Notes under the pieces: generated by a model
The model's input: the letters and a program-made list of their open reading frames with translations, nothing else
Database searches by the model: none
Told to the model about the DNA's origin: nothing
NCBI GenBank assembly: GCA_902777385.1
Contig: CACYTP010000002.1
Location: 183,619-247,618 of the forward strand
DNA length: 64,000 nucleotides
Reading direction: 5' to 3'
From: an uncultured bacterium
Lineage (GTDB): Bacteria; Cyanobacteriota; Vampirovibrionia; Gastranaerophilales; Gastranaerophilaceae
Shown here: one piece after another, positions 1-8,068 of the stretch
How positions within the stretch are numbered: position 1 is the stretch's first letter
Layout of the letters: the number at the start of each line of letters is the position of its first letter
Program-made: the position numbers and the translations under genes

Positions 1-2556
1 GTTATTGTTAATATCGCCGCTTAATTGAATTCTGTAGTATCTTGAATTTTTTTCATCAGCCTTAATTTTAGGTATTTTTGTCAATTTAGACTGATATAAT
101 GCTCTAGTTTTTTCAGGTCTGAATACAACTTTTAATATCAAGCTAAGAGGAATACAAAATATTCTTATACCTTTTGGTGCTTCCTTACTGTAGTGCCAGA
201 ATAGCTGCAAATCTGCAAGCTGTTTCTCCATTTCATAGCTGCCCTCTAAAAACATCGCTGATAATTCATGCCATGTTGTAACATGTATGTTCTTTATTTC
301 TGTGTTATGAACATCAAATGTACCCTTTATATCGTCTTTCATAAGGTCTTTTTGTGTTAAATCAAAATTAGTTATTTGTGACAATTTGTATTTTGAGTTT
401 TTAAACATAAATTCAGCATCGCCAAGTTTTGGTAAAAAGCCTTCCTTTACCTCAAACACACAGTGAGCATCCAAGAATTTAAACATTTCTTTTGCATCAA
501 TATCAACTTTAGCGTATGCGATACCTTCTATTTGGTCTTTAAGATTAAGAGTCATTTCTGCAACTTTATTTGAATTAATGTTATTTGCCTCAAATGTCAT
601 TTGTGATGTGTTTTTTACAAAATCATATAACCCTTTTGCGTGGATAGTTCCACCGGCAAAGCCTAAATCATTCATCTTAAAGTTAAAGATATTATTTTTG
701 AAACTGCCAACGAGTTTTGCATTTTCAAGAACGAAAGCTTCCCTTTTAATCTTATTTACCAATATTTCCAAGTTATTAATGGTAATATCAGAGCTTTTGA
801 CTTGTTGTGTAATATCCATAGGATTTATTTGCTTTGGAGGTGTATTCGTCTCAGGAGCTACATCCAAAATAAGTTTATCCAAAAACAGCTTCATATCATA
901 AATTAAAGTTTCTCCAAAAATATTGTTTTTGGCATTAAGTTCAGCTGTGTACTTTTCACCTTTAAAGGTACCGTTTGTTGTTATATTAAATATTCCATTT
1001 TTTGATGTAACGTGTGCATTTTCAATATGGAATGCTTTATGCCTTGCATTTATTACGTCAAAAGTGCCAACTGCCTGATTATTTTTTAAATCGTATTTTA
1101 AATCGCCTTTAAATTCTCCGCCATTTACTTTTTCTCCAAAGGAACCCAATACCGAAATTGGTGCATATCCTTTTGTATGGAATGTTATGTATTGAGGAAT
1201 AAATTTATCCGGATTATTTTTATCTATATTTTTCTTAAATAAGCCATCGCCATACAAGATAACATTTTCTTTATCAGAATCCAAATAATAATATTTATAT
1301 TCTTTTAAAAATATATCATCATTGTCTTTAAATGTATTAGCATGTACTTTTCTTTGATTATTTCTTAATCCCAAATAATAAGAATTATAAATTAAATCGC
1401 TATTTTTTGGAATATCTAAATCATAGTAAACATCAGGCTTTCTGTATTTTATTTTGTAGACTAAATTGAAGTTAACAGAATTTAAAATTGTGAGATTTGG
1501 AACATAATCAAATTTTTTAGTCAAAGTTGTTTTCATTGTTCCAATAGCTTCTCTTTGCGGAGTTAATAAATCCTTCATGTTAAGTGTATGTATGACTTTT
1601 TCTTTACCAAGTATTCCTTCTGCAACCGAGTCGATTGTTTGATCTCTAAAATTAAATACAGCCTCTTTAAAATATACAGGGATATCAAACCATACAAATT
1701 TTGCACTCAAATTATTACCGATACATTTACCAAATATACCGTTTTTATTAATTTTTAGATCTGCATTAGCTGTACCGCCAAAATCTTTAAGATTTTCGAT
1801 AAATTTTTTGGTAGGATCCAGTGTTTTTTGTAAGTGTAATACAATTGGCATAATTTCCGCAACCGGCAACTTCTGCCCTTTTAGCGTGAAGTCATAAGAT
1901 TTATCATTGTTAATTAAGTACCCGTTTATATTTAATCGGGAATTCCCTATTTTTATTTCAAACTGATTTGACTTTAGTTCGTTTCCAATTATTTGTAAAG
2001 AGCCTGCATAACCTAATTTTACGGTTTCTTTAAGTAGTGGAGATGTTATATCTGCATTTAATGTTATAGCCTCTTTTTCAACATCAATATTTTTTGCAAC
2101 AGCATTAACTTTATCTGATTTAAAAGTTATCTTTTTAATGTGAATTTCAGGACACTTGCTGAGTTCAAATGTACTTTTTCTTTTTTTCTTTGACTTAATT
2201 TTTAGCCGTTTTAATTCATCACCGTTAATAAATATACTGTTAACATTTATTAGTGCCTTGTTATTTTCTAATAATTTATAATTCAGAGCTATATTGTCGG
2301 CAGCAATAATCGAAACATTTTTACTTCTTGCGTTAATACTGTCAACATATAGTGCAATCGCAAGTTTTGGTGATATTTTTAGATTTAAACCTTTAATATT
2401 TGTTTCAATTTTACTTTTTTTGTAAATATAGGAAGTAAGTAAATTTTGTGTAGCTTTACTGTTTACTGTTTTAGGCAGTAAAAATACTATCCCAAAATAT
2501 AAAATGGTTACGGATATTAATATAATACTAAGTGTTATTGTAAGAAATTTTTTCAT
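1..2556 (-). CDS. AsmA/TamB-like envelope protein (3' end outside window)
   Basis: The reverse strand is open from an ATG at 2556 to base 1, giving 852 codons with no stop, so the C-terminus lies beyond the window. Residues about 4-26 form one hydrophobic membrane anchor. The rest is long, beta-rich and repetitive, with many short N-D-I-x-aliphatic strands, as in AsmA-family proteins that span the periplasm and move lipid between membranes. Near residues 560-780 the text resembles the AsmA C-terminal region (alternating beta strands with conserved Gly and Asn). It starts in the same direction as, and about 80 bp after, the gene ending at 2636. AsmA-like is a fold-level call; the exact subfamily is not clear. 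Confidence 0.65.
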   Translation of the reverse strand, partial: MKKFLTITLSIILISVTILYFGIVFLLPKTVNSKATQNLLTSYIYKKSKIETNIKGLNLKISPKLAIALYVDSINARSKNVSIIAADNIALNYKLLENNKALINVNSIFINGDELKRLKIKSKKKRKSTFELSKCPEIHIKKITFKSDKVNAVAKNIDVEKEAITLNADITSPLLKETVKLGYAGSLQIIGNELKSNQFEIKIGNSRLNINGYLINNDKSYDFTLKGQKLPVAEIMPIVLHLQKTLDPTKKFIENLKDFGGTANADLKINKNGIFGKCIGNNLSAKFVWFDIPVYFKEAVFNFRDQTIDSVAEGILGKEKVIHTLNMKDLLTPQREAIGTMKTTLTKKFDYVPNLTILNSVNFNLVYKIKYRKPDVYYDLDIPKNSDLIYNSYYLGLRNNQRKVHANTFKDNDDIFLKEYKYYYLDSDKENVILYGDGLFKKNIDKNNPDKFIPQYITFHTKGYAPISVLGSFGEKVNGGEFKGDLKYDLKNNQAVGTFDVINARHKAFHIENAHVTSKNGIFNITTNGTFKGEKYTAELNAKNNIFGETLIYDMKLFLDKLILDVAPETNTPPKQINPMDITQQVKSSDITINNLEILVNKIKREAFVLENAKLVGSFKNNIFNFKMNDLGFAGGTIHAKGLYDFVKNTSQMTFEANNINSNKVAEMTLNLKDQIEGIAYAKVDIDAKEMFKFLDAHCVFEVKEGFLPKLGDAEFMFKNSKYKLSQITNFDLTQKDLMKDDIKGTFDVHNTEIKNIHVTTWHELSAMFLEGSYEMEKQLADLQLFWHYSKEAPKGIRIFCIPLSLILKVVFRPEKTRALYQSKLTKIPKIKADEKNSRYYRIQLSGDINNN

Positions 2557-2635
2557 GTGCATGTTTTATTGTTATATCTAATATTATAATATAATATTGT
2601 ATATAATGTGTTATGTAAAATTATGTTGCATTATG

Positions 2636-3244
2636 TTAATTGTTTCTGCGAATTTCATAATTCATTCGCCATCCGAAGTCTTTTTTTAATTCTTCAAACA
2701 AAGTTTGTTCTTGTGCAATATATTTATCAGCAAGTCTAAAAAATCTGAATGCAAAAACTAAATTATCTTTATACTTTACTCTTTTTCCTTCAAAATTTTG
2801 ATATGTGTCAAATATTGTTGTATCATATTTGTTTATCAGTTCAAATAACTCTTGTGTTGTACCCTCTTGATTATATTCAATTTGTTTATCGGTAAGTATA
2901 TTTATAAATATTTCTCTGAGTTCAGTATCCTCATTATAAAACTGCGTAAGTACTTCATAGAAAAGATTGTCATGTTTCAGGTCTTTTATTTCGTACAATA
3001 TTCCTGCACTGTTAAGAGTACCTATAAGAGAATTTTTAAGCGTGTATTGATACTTCCCGTTGCTATTTTTTGAGCCTGAAAGAATAAATCCAACATAATC
3101 TCTGTTTTGTCCGCCTAAATATTTAAGCTGAAAGAACTGAAACAATGTAACTTTTGTCCTGTATACCAAGTCAGTACTGTCATCATTAGTTTTTTTAGTT
3201 GACAATATTGCTTTATCTATCTCTTCAATAATCGGTGCAACCAA
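2636..3244 (-). CDS. hypothetical protein, 202 aa, TTG start
   Basis: I do not recognise a family. The protein is soluble, rich in Lys, Glu, Phe and Tyr, with no signal peptide or membrane segment. The start is TTG at 3244, chosen because a strong AGGAG lies 7 nt upstream and no in-frame ATG follows nearby. The N-terminus (M-V-A-P-I-I-E-E-I-D) leads into a mostly helical body. It lies between the LysR gene upstream (same strand, 66 bp gap) and the AsmA-like gene downstream. Function unknown. Confidence 0.7.
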   Translation of the reverse strand: MVAPIIEEIDKAILSTKKTNDDSTDLVYRTKVTLFQFFQLKYLGGQNRDYVGFILSGSKNSNGKYQYTLKNSLIGTLNSAGILYEIKDLKHDNLFYEVLTQFYNEDTELREIFINILTDKQIEYNQEGTTQELFELINKYDTTIFDTYQNFEGKRVKYKDNLVFAFRFFRLADKYIAQEQTLFEELKKDFGWRMNYEIRRNN

Positions 3245-3309
3245 TATCTGTCTCCTTTGGTAAATTTAATTTTAATATTTTAAGATTATCATAAAAGTGA
3301 AAAGAATAT

Positions 3310-4188
3310 CTAAACATTTATATTTTGATATATTTTTTTTAAGATTTTAATAAATTCCATTAGTGTTTCTCGTTTATCGGAGGTGTGAACACATAAGCAG
3401 CATTCAAATTCCTCTTCATAGTCAAATGGTATCCATGCAAATTCATCTGTGTAATCATTAAAAAATCCCGGAGTAAGACAAATTCCCTTGTCCGATAATA
3501 TATTAGTAAGAGTTGTGTCATGGTTTTCTGAATTGAAGTAGTCTATTTGCGTTTCATTAATAATTTTTTCCTGCAAAGCTTTCAACTTTGGAGGAGAACC
3601 ACCCCCAACCATTAACGTTCTTCCCTTTAAATCTTGAATTGTTGCTTTTGTTAATTTTGCAAGATTGTCACTCTTTTGTGTAATAAGATATATTCCTGTT
3701 CTATAAAGAGGTATTAATTTTGTATCAGGTACATGTTTCATCTCATTATCAAAAGTAAAATATATATCCTGATTTCCTTTTAAAAACTCTTCAGGTGAGT
3801 AAAAATCATTAAATATTGGTGTTATTGATATATCAGGATATTTAATATTAAATTCTTTTATTGCTTGAGGTAAATAATATATGCATGAACGGGTAGGTAA
3901 TCCTATTGTTATATTATCGGAATATTTTTTGCTGAAATTTTGTGCCTGTTCAATACCTCGTTTAAGCTGTTGCTTAACTCCTTTTAATGTTGTTATAAAT
4001 TGTTTGCCTGCAGGAGTAAGCGTTGCACCTTTGCCTGAACGTTCAAACAGTTCAAACTGAAGCTCCTTTTCAACCTCTTTAATTTGATATGTCAGAGTTG
4101 ACTGAGATATGAATAAATTTTCTGCCGCACGGTTGAAATTCTTTGTTTGGGCAAGTTCTAATATGTAATCTATTTGTTTGGTATTCAT
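3310..4188 (-). CDS. LysR family transcriptional regulator
   Basis: Length (292 aa) and layout fit LysR regulators: an N-terminal winged helix-turn-helix (residues 1-60, with N-R-A-A-E-N-L-F-I-S-Q-S-T-L-T-Y-Q-I), then a two-lobed effector-binding domain (about 90-290). It is divergent from the aldo/keto reductase cassette at 4302 and probably controls it, as LysR proteins usually regulate the adjacent divergent genes. It has no Shine-Dalgarno site. TAAAAT sits exactly 6 nt before the ATG, with TTGATT 17 nt further upstream (4218-4223), so a leaderless mRNA is predicted. The effector is unknown. Confidence 0.9.
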   Translation of the reverse strand: MNTKQIDYILELAQTKNFNRAAENLFISQSTLTYQIKEVEKELQFELFERSGKGATLTPAGKQFITTLKGVKQQLKRGIEQAQNFSKKYSDNITIGLPTRSCIYYLPQAIKEFNIKYPDISITPIFNDFYSPEEFLKGNQDIYFTFDNEMKHVPDTKLIPLYRTGIYLITQKSDNLAKLTKATIQDLKGRTLMVGGGSPPKLKALQEKIINETQIDYFNSENHDTTLTNILSDKGICLTPGFFNDYTDEFAWIPFDYEEEFECCLCVHTSDKRETLMEFIKILKKIYQNINV

Positions 4189-4194
4189 ATTATT

Positions 4195-4223
4195 ATTTTA
4201 TCTTAATCGAATTTTTAAATCAA
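4195..4223 (-). promoter_or_regulatory. predicted leaderless promoter of the LysR gene
   Basis: On the reverse strand, TTGATT (4223-4218), a 17-nt spacer and TAAAAT (4200-4195) are followed after 6 nt by the ATG at 4188. Transcription would start at or next to the start codon. Confidence 0.55.
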
Positions 4224-4225
4224 TA

Positions 4226-4240
4226 ATTAAATATTTTAAT
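4226..4240. promoter_or_regulatory. candidate LysR operator (ATTAAA-N3-TTTAAT)
   Basis: A 6-bp perfect inverted repeat with a 3-bp centre lies in the divergent intergenic region, between the two predicted promoters. It fits the T-N11-A shape of LysR sites, but the region is so AT-rich that chance is possible. Confidence 0.3.
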
Positions 4241-4269
4241 TTGAAAATTTATAAAAATATATTTAAAAT
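4241..4269 (+). promoter_or_regulatory. promoter of the aldo/keto reductase cassette
   Basis: TTGAAA (4241-4246), a 17-nt spacer and TAAAAT (4264-4269) form a near-consensus sigma-70 promoter. The start would be near 4276, upstream of the AAGGAG before the ATG at 4302. Confidence 0.6.
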
Positions 4270-4301
4270 GGTTATATGTTAATTATTAAAGGAGATATAT
4301 T

Positions 4302-5294
4302 ATGAAATACGTTAAATTAGGCAACACAGGTGTAGATGTTTCAAGAATTTGTTTAGGATGTATGAGTTTTGGAAAACCGGGAAAAGAAAATGGCGTTTTC
4401 CCTTGGGCAAAAGATTATCAAGATGCAAAACCAATATTTAAAAGAGCAATTGATGCAGGCATAAATTATTTTGATACTGCAAATGTCTACCAGCTGGGTA
4501 CAAGTGAAGAAATCACAGGAAGATTAATAAGAGAATTCGGTTTAGATCGTGACGAAATAGTGGTTGCAACAAAAGTCCATTTTGCAATGAGAGAAGGCAG
4601 ACCAAACGGAGCCGGTTCAAGCCGTAAAAATATTATTGCAGAAATCGACCATTCATTAAAAAGATTAGGACTTGATTATGTTGACTTGTACCAAATTCAC
4701 AGATTAGACCATGAAACACCTATGGAAGAAATAATGGAAGCTTTGCATGATGTCGTAAAATCAGGTAAAGCTCGCTATATAGGTGCTTCTGTAATGTTTG
4801 CATGGGAATTTGAAAGACTTAATCAAATAGCTGAACGTAACGGGTGGACCAAGTTCGTTTCGATGCAAAATCAATATAATTTAATTTATCGTGAAGAAGA
4901 ACGAGAAATGATGCCGCTTTGTCAAGACAGAAAAATTGCAGTTGTTCCTTGGAGTCCTCTGGCAGGTGGAAGATGTGCTCATCCTTGGGGTACAGTTACA
5001 CACAGGAACTCTATTGATGAAGTTTCTCCTATGGTATGGGGTTCTACAGATGCTCAGGATAAGGTTGTAATTGACAATTTAGAAAATATTTCGAAAGAAT
5101 TAGGCTATTCTATGGCACAAGTTTCTTTGGCTTGGATGTTATCAAAGCCGTACATTACATCTCCTATAGTTGGATTTACAAGCGAAAAGCATGTTGATGA
5201 AGCTGTCTCGGCGTTAGATATCAAGTTATCGGATGATATTATTAAAAGACTTGAGGCTCCTTATGTCCCTCACATTAAAACCGGTGCATTCTAA
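4302..5294 (+). CDS. aldo/keto reductase (YajO/YhdN-like)
   Basis: A 330-aa NAD(P)H-dependent oxidoreductase of the AKR superfamily, TIM-barrel fold. The catalytic tetrad is visible: D58 and Y63 (D-T-A-N-V-Y), K91 (A-T-K) and H133 (Q-I-H). The C-terminal nucleotide-binding stretch is S-P-I-V-G-F-T-S-E-K-H. The substrate cannot be read from sequence; the family reduces aldehydes and ketones. SD is AAGGAG, 7-8 nt before the ATG. It is first of four co-directional redox genes (4302-7928) with short gaps, divergent from a LysR gene, so they probably form one regulon. Confidence 0.92.
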   Translation: MKYVKLGNTGVDVSRICLGCMSFGKPGKENGVFPWAKDYQDAKPIFKRAIDAGINYFDTANVYQLGTSEEITGRLIREFGLDRDEIVVATKVHFAMREGRPNGAGSSRKNIIAEIDHSLKRLGLDYVDLYQIHRLDHETPMEEIMEALHDVVKSGKARYIGASVMFAWEFERLNQIAERNGWTKFVSMQNQYNLIYREEEREMMPLCQDRKIAVVPWSPLAGGRCAHPWGTVTHRNSIDEVSPMVWGSTDAQDKVVIDNLENISKELGYSMAQVSLAWMLSKPYITSPIVGFTSEKHVDEAVSALDIKLSDDIIKRLEAPYVPHIKTGAF

Positions 5295-5348
5295 ATTGAC
5301 TTAGAGTAACTCGAATGTTGTACAATAACTGATAAAGGAGAAATCAGA

Positions 5349-5990
5349 ATGAAAGTATTGTTATTTAATGGTTCACCGCATAAAAACGGTTGCACATATA
5401 CCGCATTGGAAGAAATATCAAAAACGTTAAAAGAAGAAGGTATTGAGTCAGAAATTTATCAGATAGGAGTTAAATCATTAACTCCTTGCAGAGGATGTGG
5501 AGCATGTTCCAAGCTCGGCAAGTGTGTAATCGGTGATGATGATGTAAATAATTTCATTGAAATAGCAAAGGATTTTGACGGCTTTATATTTGGTTCTCCT
5601 GTCCATTATGGTTCTGCTTGCGGTGGCATAACTGCATTTCTGGATAGGGCATTCTTTGCGGCTTTTATGTCAGGCAGGGAGGATATCTTTTCGCATAAAC
5701 CCGGAGCTGCAATAGTAAGTGCAAGGCGTTCCGGAACTACTGCGGCTTTAGATCAACTAAATAAGTATTTTGCAATAACCGAGATGCCGATGATTTCCGG
5801 CAGGTATTGGAATATGGTGCATGGTGCGGTTCCTGATGAAGTAAAACAGGATTTGGAGGGCATGCAGAATATGAGAATTCTAGCTCGTAATATGGCTTGG
5901 TTTTTAAAGCTAAAACAGGCAGGGGAGTCATTGGGTGTAAAATTACCCCAAAAAGAGGAAATTGTATTTACAAATTTTATAAGAGCATAA
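5349..5990 (+). CDS. flavodoxin-fold NAD(P)H-dependent FMN reductase / iron-sulfur flavoprotein-like
   Basis: A 213-aa flavodoxin-like protein. The N-terminus shows the FMN phosphate loop (F-N-G-S-P-H-K-N-G-C-T, residues 6-16), followed by a Cys cluster C47-x2-C50-x2-C53-x5-C59, as in iron-sulfur flavoproteins and related NADPH-dependent FMN reductases. A second flavin contact, G-S-P-V-H-Y-G-S, comes at about 80-87. Its role is probably to pass electrons from NAD(P)H through FMN, perhaps with a [4Fe-4S] cluster. It is 54 bp after the first aldo/keto reductase and has an AAAGGAG ribosome site. Confidence 0.85.
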   Translation: MKVLLFNGSPHKNGCTYTALEEISKTLKEEGIESEIYQIGVKSLTPCRGCGACSKLGKCVIGDDDVNNFIEIAKDFDGFIFGSPVHYGSACGGITAFLDRAFFAAFMSGREDIFSHKPGAAIVSARRSGTTAALDQLNKYFAITEMPMISGRYWNMVHGAVPDEVKQDLEGMQNMRILARNMAWFLKLKQAGESLGVKLPQKEEIVFTNFIRA

Positions 5991-6035
5991 TGCTTGCTTA
6001 AAGTATATGTCATTAGATTTCTACAAGGAGGTTTT

Positions 6036-6890
6036 ATGTCGCAAACATATATTACTTTAAATGACGGTAACAGTATTCCACAGTTCGGGATTGGAGTTTA
6101 TCAAGTGCCTGAAGGTGAGGCAACTTATAATACGATTATGAATGCTCTTAAAATGGGCATTCGCCATATTGATACGGCACATGCGTATCAAAATGAAAGA
6201 AGCGTAGGAAAAGCCGTAAAAGAAAGCGGAATCCCTCGTAATCAAATTTGGATTACTACAAAATTATGGCCAAGTGAGTATGGGGAAGGCAAAACCTCAG
6301 ATGCCATAGATAAAATGCTAAAAAGACTTGATACGGATTATATTGATTTATTGTTGCTACACCAACAGTTTGGCGATTATATTGGTGCATACAAGGATAT
6401 GCAGCGTGCTGTAAAAGACGGCAGAGTAAAATCTATCGGCTTGTCAAACTTTGAATCGTCAAGATTAGAGGAAATACTTGATATGGCTGAAATATCGCCT
6501 TCTGTTTTGCAGGTTGAGTGTCATCCATATTATCAGCAGAATGGTTTAAAGAAAAGAATTGAAAAATATGGTACTGTCATAGAAAGTTGGTATCCTATAG
6601 GTCATGGTGATAAAAATCTTATTAATGAACCTTTGTTTACACGGCTTGCTCAAAAATACAATAAAACTAATGTACAAATAATTTTAAGATGGCATATTCA
6701 AGAAGGGACAATTGTTTTCCCTCGTTCAACAAATCCTGTTCACATTAAAGAAAATTTTGAAATTTTTGATTTTGGGCTGACTAAAGAAGAAATCGAAGAA
6801 ATAAGAAATTTAGATTCAGGAAAAAGATTTTTTAATATGACTCTGGAAGAGCAAGAACAAAATCTTGGCAGCTGGAAACCGGAAGATTAA
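6036..6890 (+). CDS. aldo/keto reductase (2,5-diketo-D-gluconate reductase type)
   Basis: A 284-aa AKR enzyme. The tetrad D46, Y51, K76 and H109 is intact (I-D-T-A-H-A-Y, T-T-K-L-W, L-L-L-H-Q). The C-terminal cofactor motif is F-P-R-S-T-N-P-V-H. The frame is open further upstream to 5994, but I chose the ATG at 6036 because AAGGAGG lies 6 nt before it and the protein then begins exactly where the family begins. It is third in the redox cassette. Family members reduce small carbonyl compounds with NADPH; the physiological substrate is unknown. Confidence 0.92.
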   Translation: MSQTYITLNDGNSIPQFGIGVYQVPEGEATYNTIMNALKMGIRHIDTAHAYQNERSVGKAVKESGIPRNQIWITTKLWPSEYGEGKTSDAIDKMLKRLDTDYIDLLLLHQQFGDYIGAYKDMQRAVKDGRVKSIGLSNFESSRLEEILDMAEISPSVLQVECHPYYQQNGLKKRIEKYGTVIESWYPIGHGDKNLINEPLFTRLAQKYNKTNVQIILRWHIQEGTIVFPRSTNPVHIKENFEIFDFGLTKEEIEEIRNLDSGKRFFNMTLEEQEQNLGSWKPED

Positions 6891-6914
6891 TCTTATTGTA
6901 ATGTTGAGGTGAAT

Positions 6915-7928
6915 ATGAAAAATATTTTTAAAATTTTATTTGTTATCGTTATATTATTGTTTTACGGAGGAATTGTAATGGCTGCTGATAATTTAAGCTT
7001 AAATCAACAAAATCTTGTTTTAATTTCATCATATACAGCAAGTGGTGATATGAAAAAACTTGAGCCTGCTATTGTAAAGGGTTTGGAAGACGGATTAACT
7101 ATTAATGAGATAAAGGAGTCTTTGGTGCAATTGTATGCGTATTGTGGATTTCCTCGTAGTCTTAATGCTCTGTCTGTACTATTGAATGTTTCAAAATCAA
7201 AAAAATATAAAGATGGCGTTGAGGGCATACCTTTAGATAAAAATGCCGATAAAAATAAAATTGGTGAAAATACTCAAACAGAACTTGTAGGGCAACCTGT
7301 TAAGGGTGAATTATTTGAATTTGCACCTGCAATTGATGATTATTTAAAGGAACATTTATTCGGTGATATTTTTGCCCGAGGAGTTTTATCTCATAAAGAC
7401 AGAGAAATTGTAACAATTGCTGCTTTATCAGCAATGGATGGCGTTAATCCTCAGCTTAATGCTCATATACAAATAGGTAAAAATACAGGATTAACTGATA
7501 AGCAAGTAAGTGAAATTCTTATTTTAACATCTAAGCCAAAGACAAAAGTGTTTGATATCGGTGATAAGAATGATGCTTATGCAAAATATTTTAAAGGTCA
7601 AAGTTATCTAAAAATGCTGACAACGGAACAGGTTGTGACTGCAAATGTAACCTTTGAACCGGGATGCAGGAACAATTGGCATATACATCATAAAGGCGGT
7701 CAAATACTTTTGGTTACAGGCGGCAGAGGATATTATCAAGAATGGGGAAAAGATCCCGTAGAATTGGTAAAGGGGGACGTTGTAAATATTCCTCCCGAAA
7801 CAAAGCACTGGCACGGTGCAGCAAAAGACAGCTGGTTCTCTCATGTGGCAATAGAAGCTCCAAGTATAGGTGGTTCTAATGAATGGCTTGAACCTGTTTC
7901 AGATGAAGATTATAATAAATTAAAATAG
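6915..7928 (+). CDS. exported carboxymuconolactone decarboxylase-like / cupin fusion
   Basis: A 337-aa protein starting with a signal peptide (residues 1-22, K-N-I-F-K then a hydrophobic core, probable cleavage after A-M-A). Residues about 25-210 hold two CMD/AhpD-like helical units (S-H-K-D-R-E-I-V-T-I-A-A-L), and about 245-320 a cupin barrel with metal-type His residues (N-W-H-I-H-H-K-G-G-Q and K-H-W-H-G-A). Such fusions usually sit beside aldo/keto reductases and flavodoxins, as here. The CMD part lacks an obvious C-x-x-C pair, so peroxidase activity is doubtful. An upstream in-frame GTG (6909) exists, but it lies inside the GAGGTG ribosome site for the ATG at 6915. Confidence 0.85.
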   Translation: MKNIFKILFVIVILLFYGGIVMAADNLSLNQQNLVLISSYTASGDMKKLEPAIVKGLEDGLTINEIKESLVQLYAYCGFPRSLNALSVLLNVSKSKKYKDGVEGIPLDKNADKNKIGENTQTELVGQPVKGELFEFAPAIDDYLKEHLFGDIFARGVLSHKDREIVTIAALSAMDGVNPQLNAHIQIGKNTGLTDKQVSEILILTSKPKTKVFDIGDKNDAYAKYFKGQSYLKMLTTEQVVTANVTFEPGCRNNWHIHHKGGQILLVTGGRGYYQEWGKDPVELVKGDVVNIPPETKHWHGAAKDSWFSHVAIEAPSIGGSNEWLEPVSDEDYNKLK

Positions 7929-7946
7929 TATTAGTTGATATGCATT

Positions 7947-7974
7947 AAAGGAACTCATATTGAGTTCCTTTTTT
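7947..7974 (+). terminator. intrinsic terminator of the redox cassette
   Basis: An 11-bp stem (AAAGGAACTCA with TGAGTTCCTTT) around a TAT loop runs into a T-rich tail, 18 bp after the cupin gene. Confidence 0.85.
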
Positions 7975-8068
7975 ATTAACAAATTTTAATAATCTTAACT
8001 TAAATTTAGCAATTTTAAAACAAAAATTTTCTTTATATATACATACGGGGAAAATATAGGAGAAAATT

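Noticed and set aside
578..901. 107-aa forward frame
   Set aside because: Antisense of the AsmA-like gene, whose reverse frame is open throughout.
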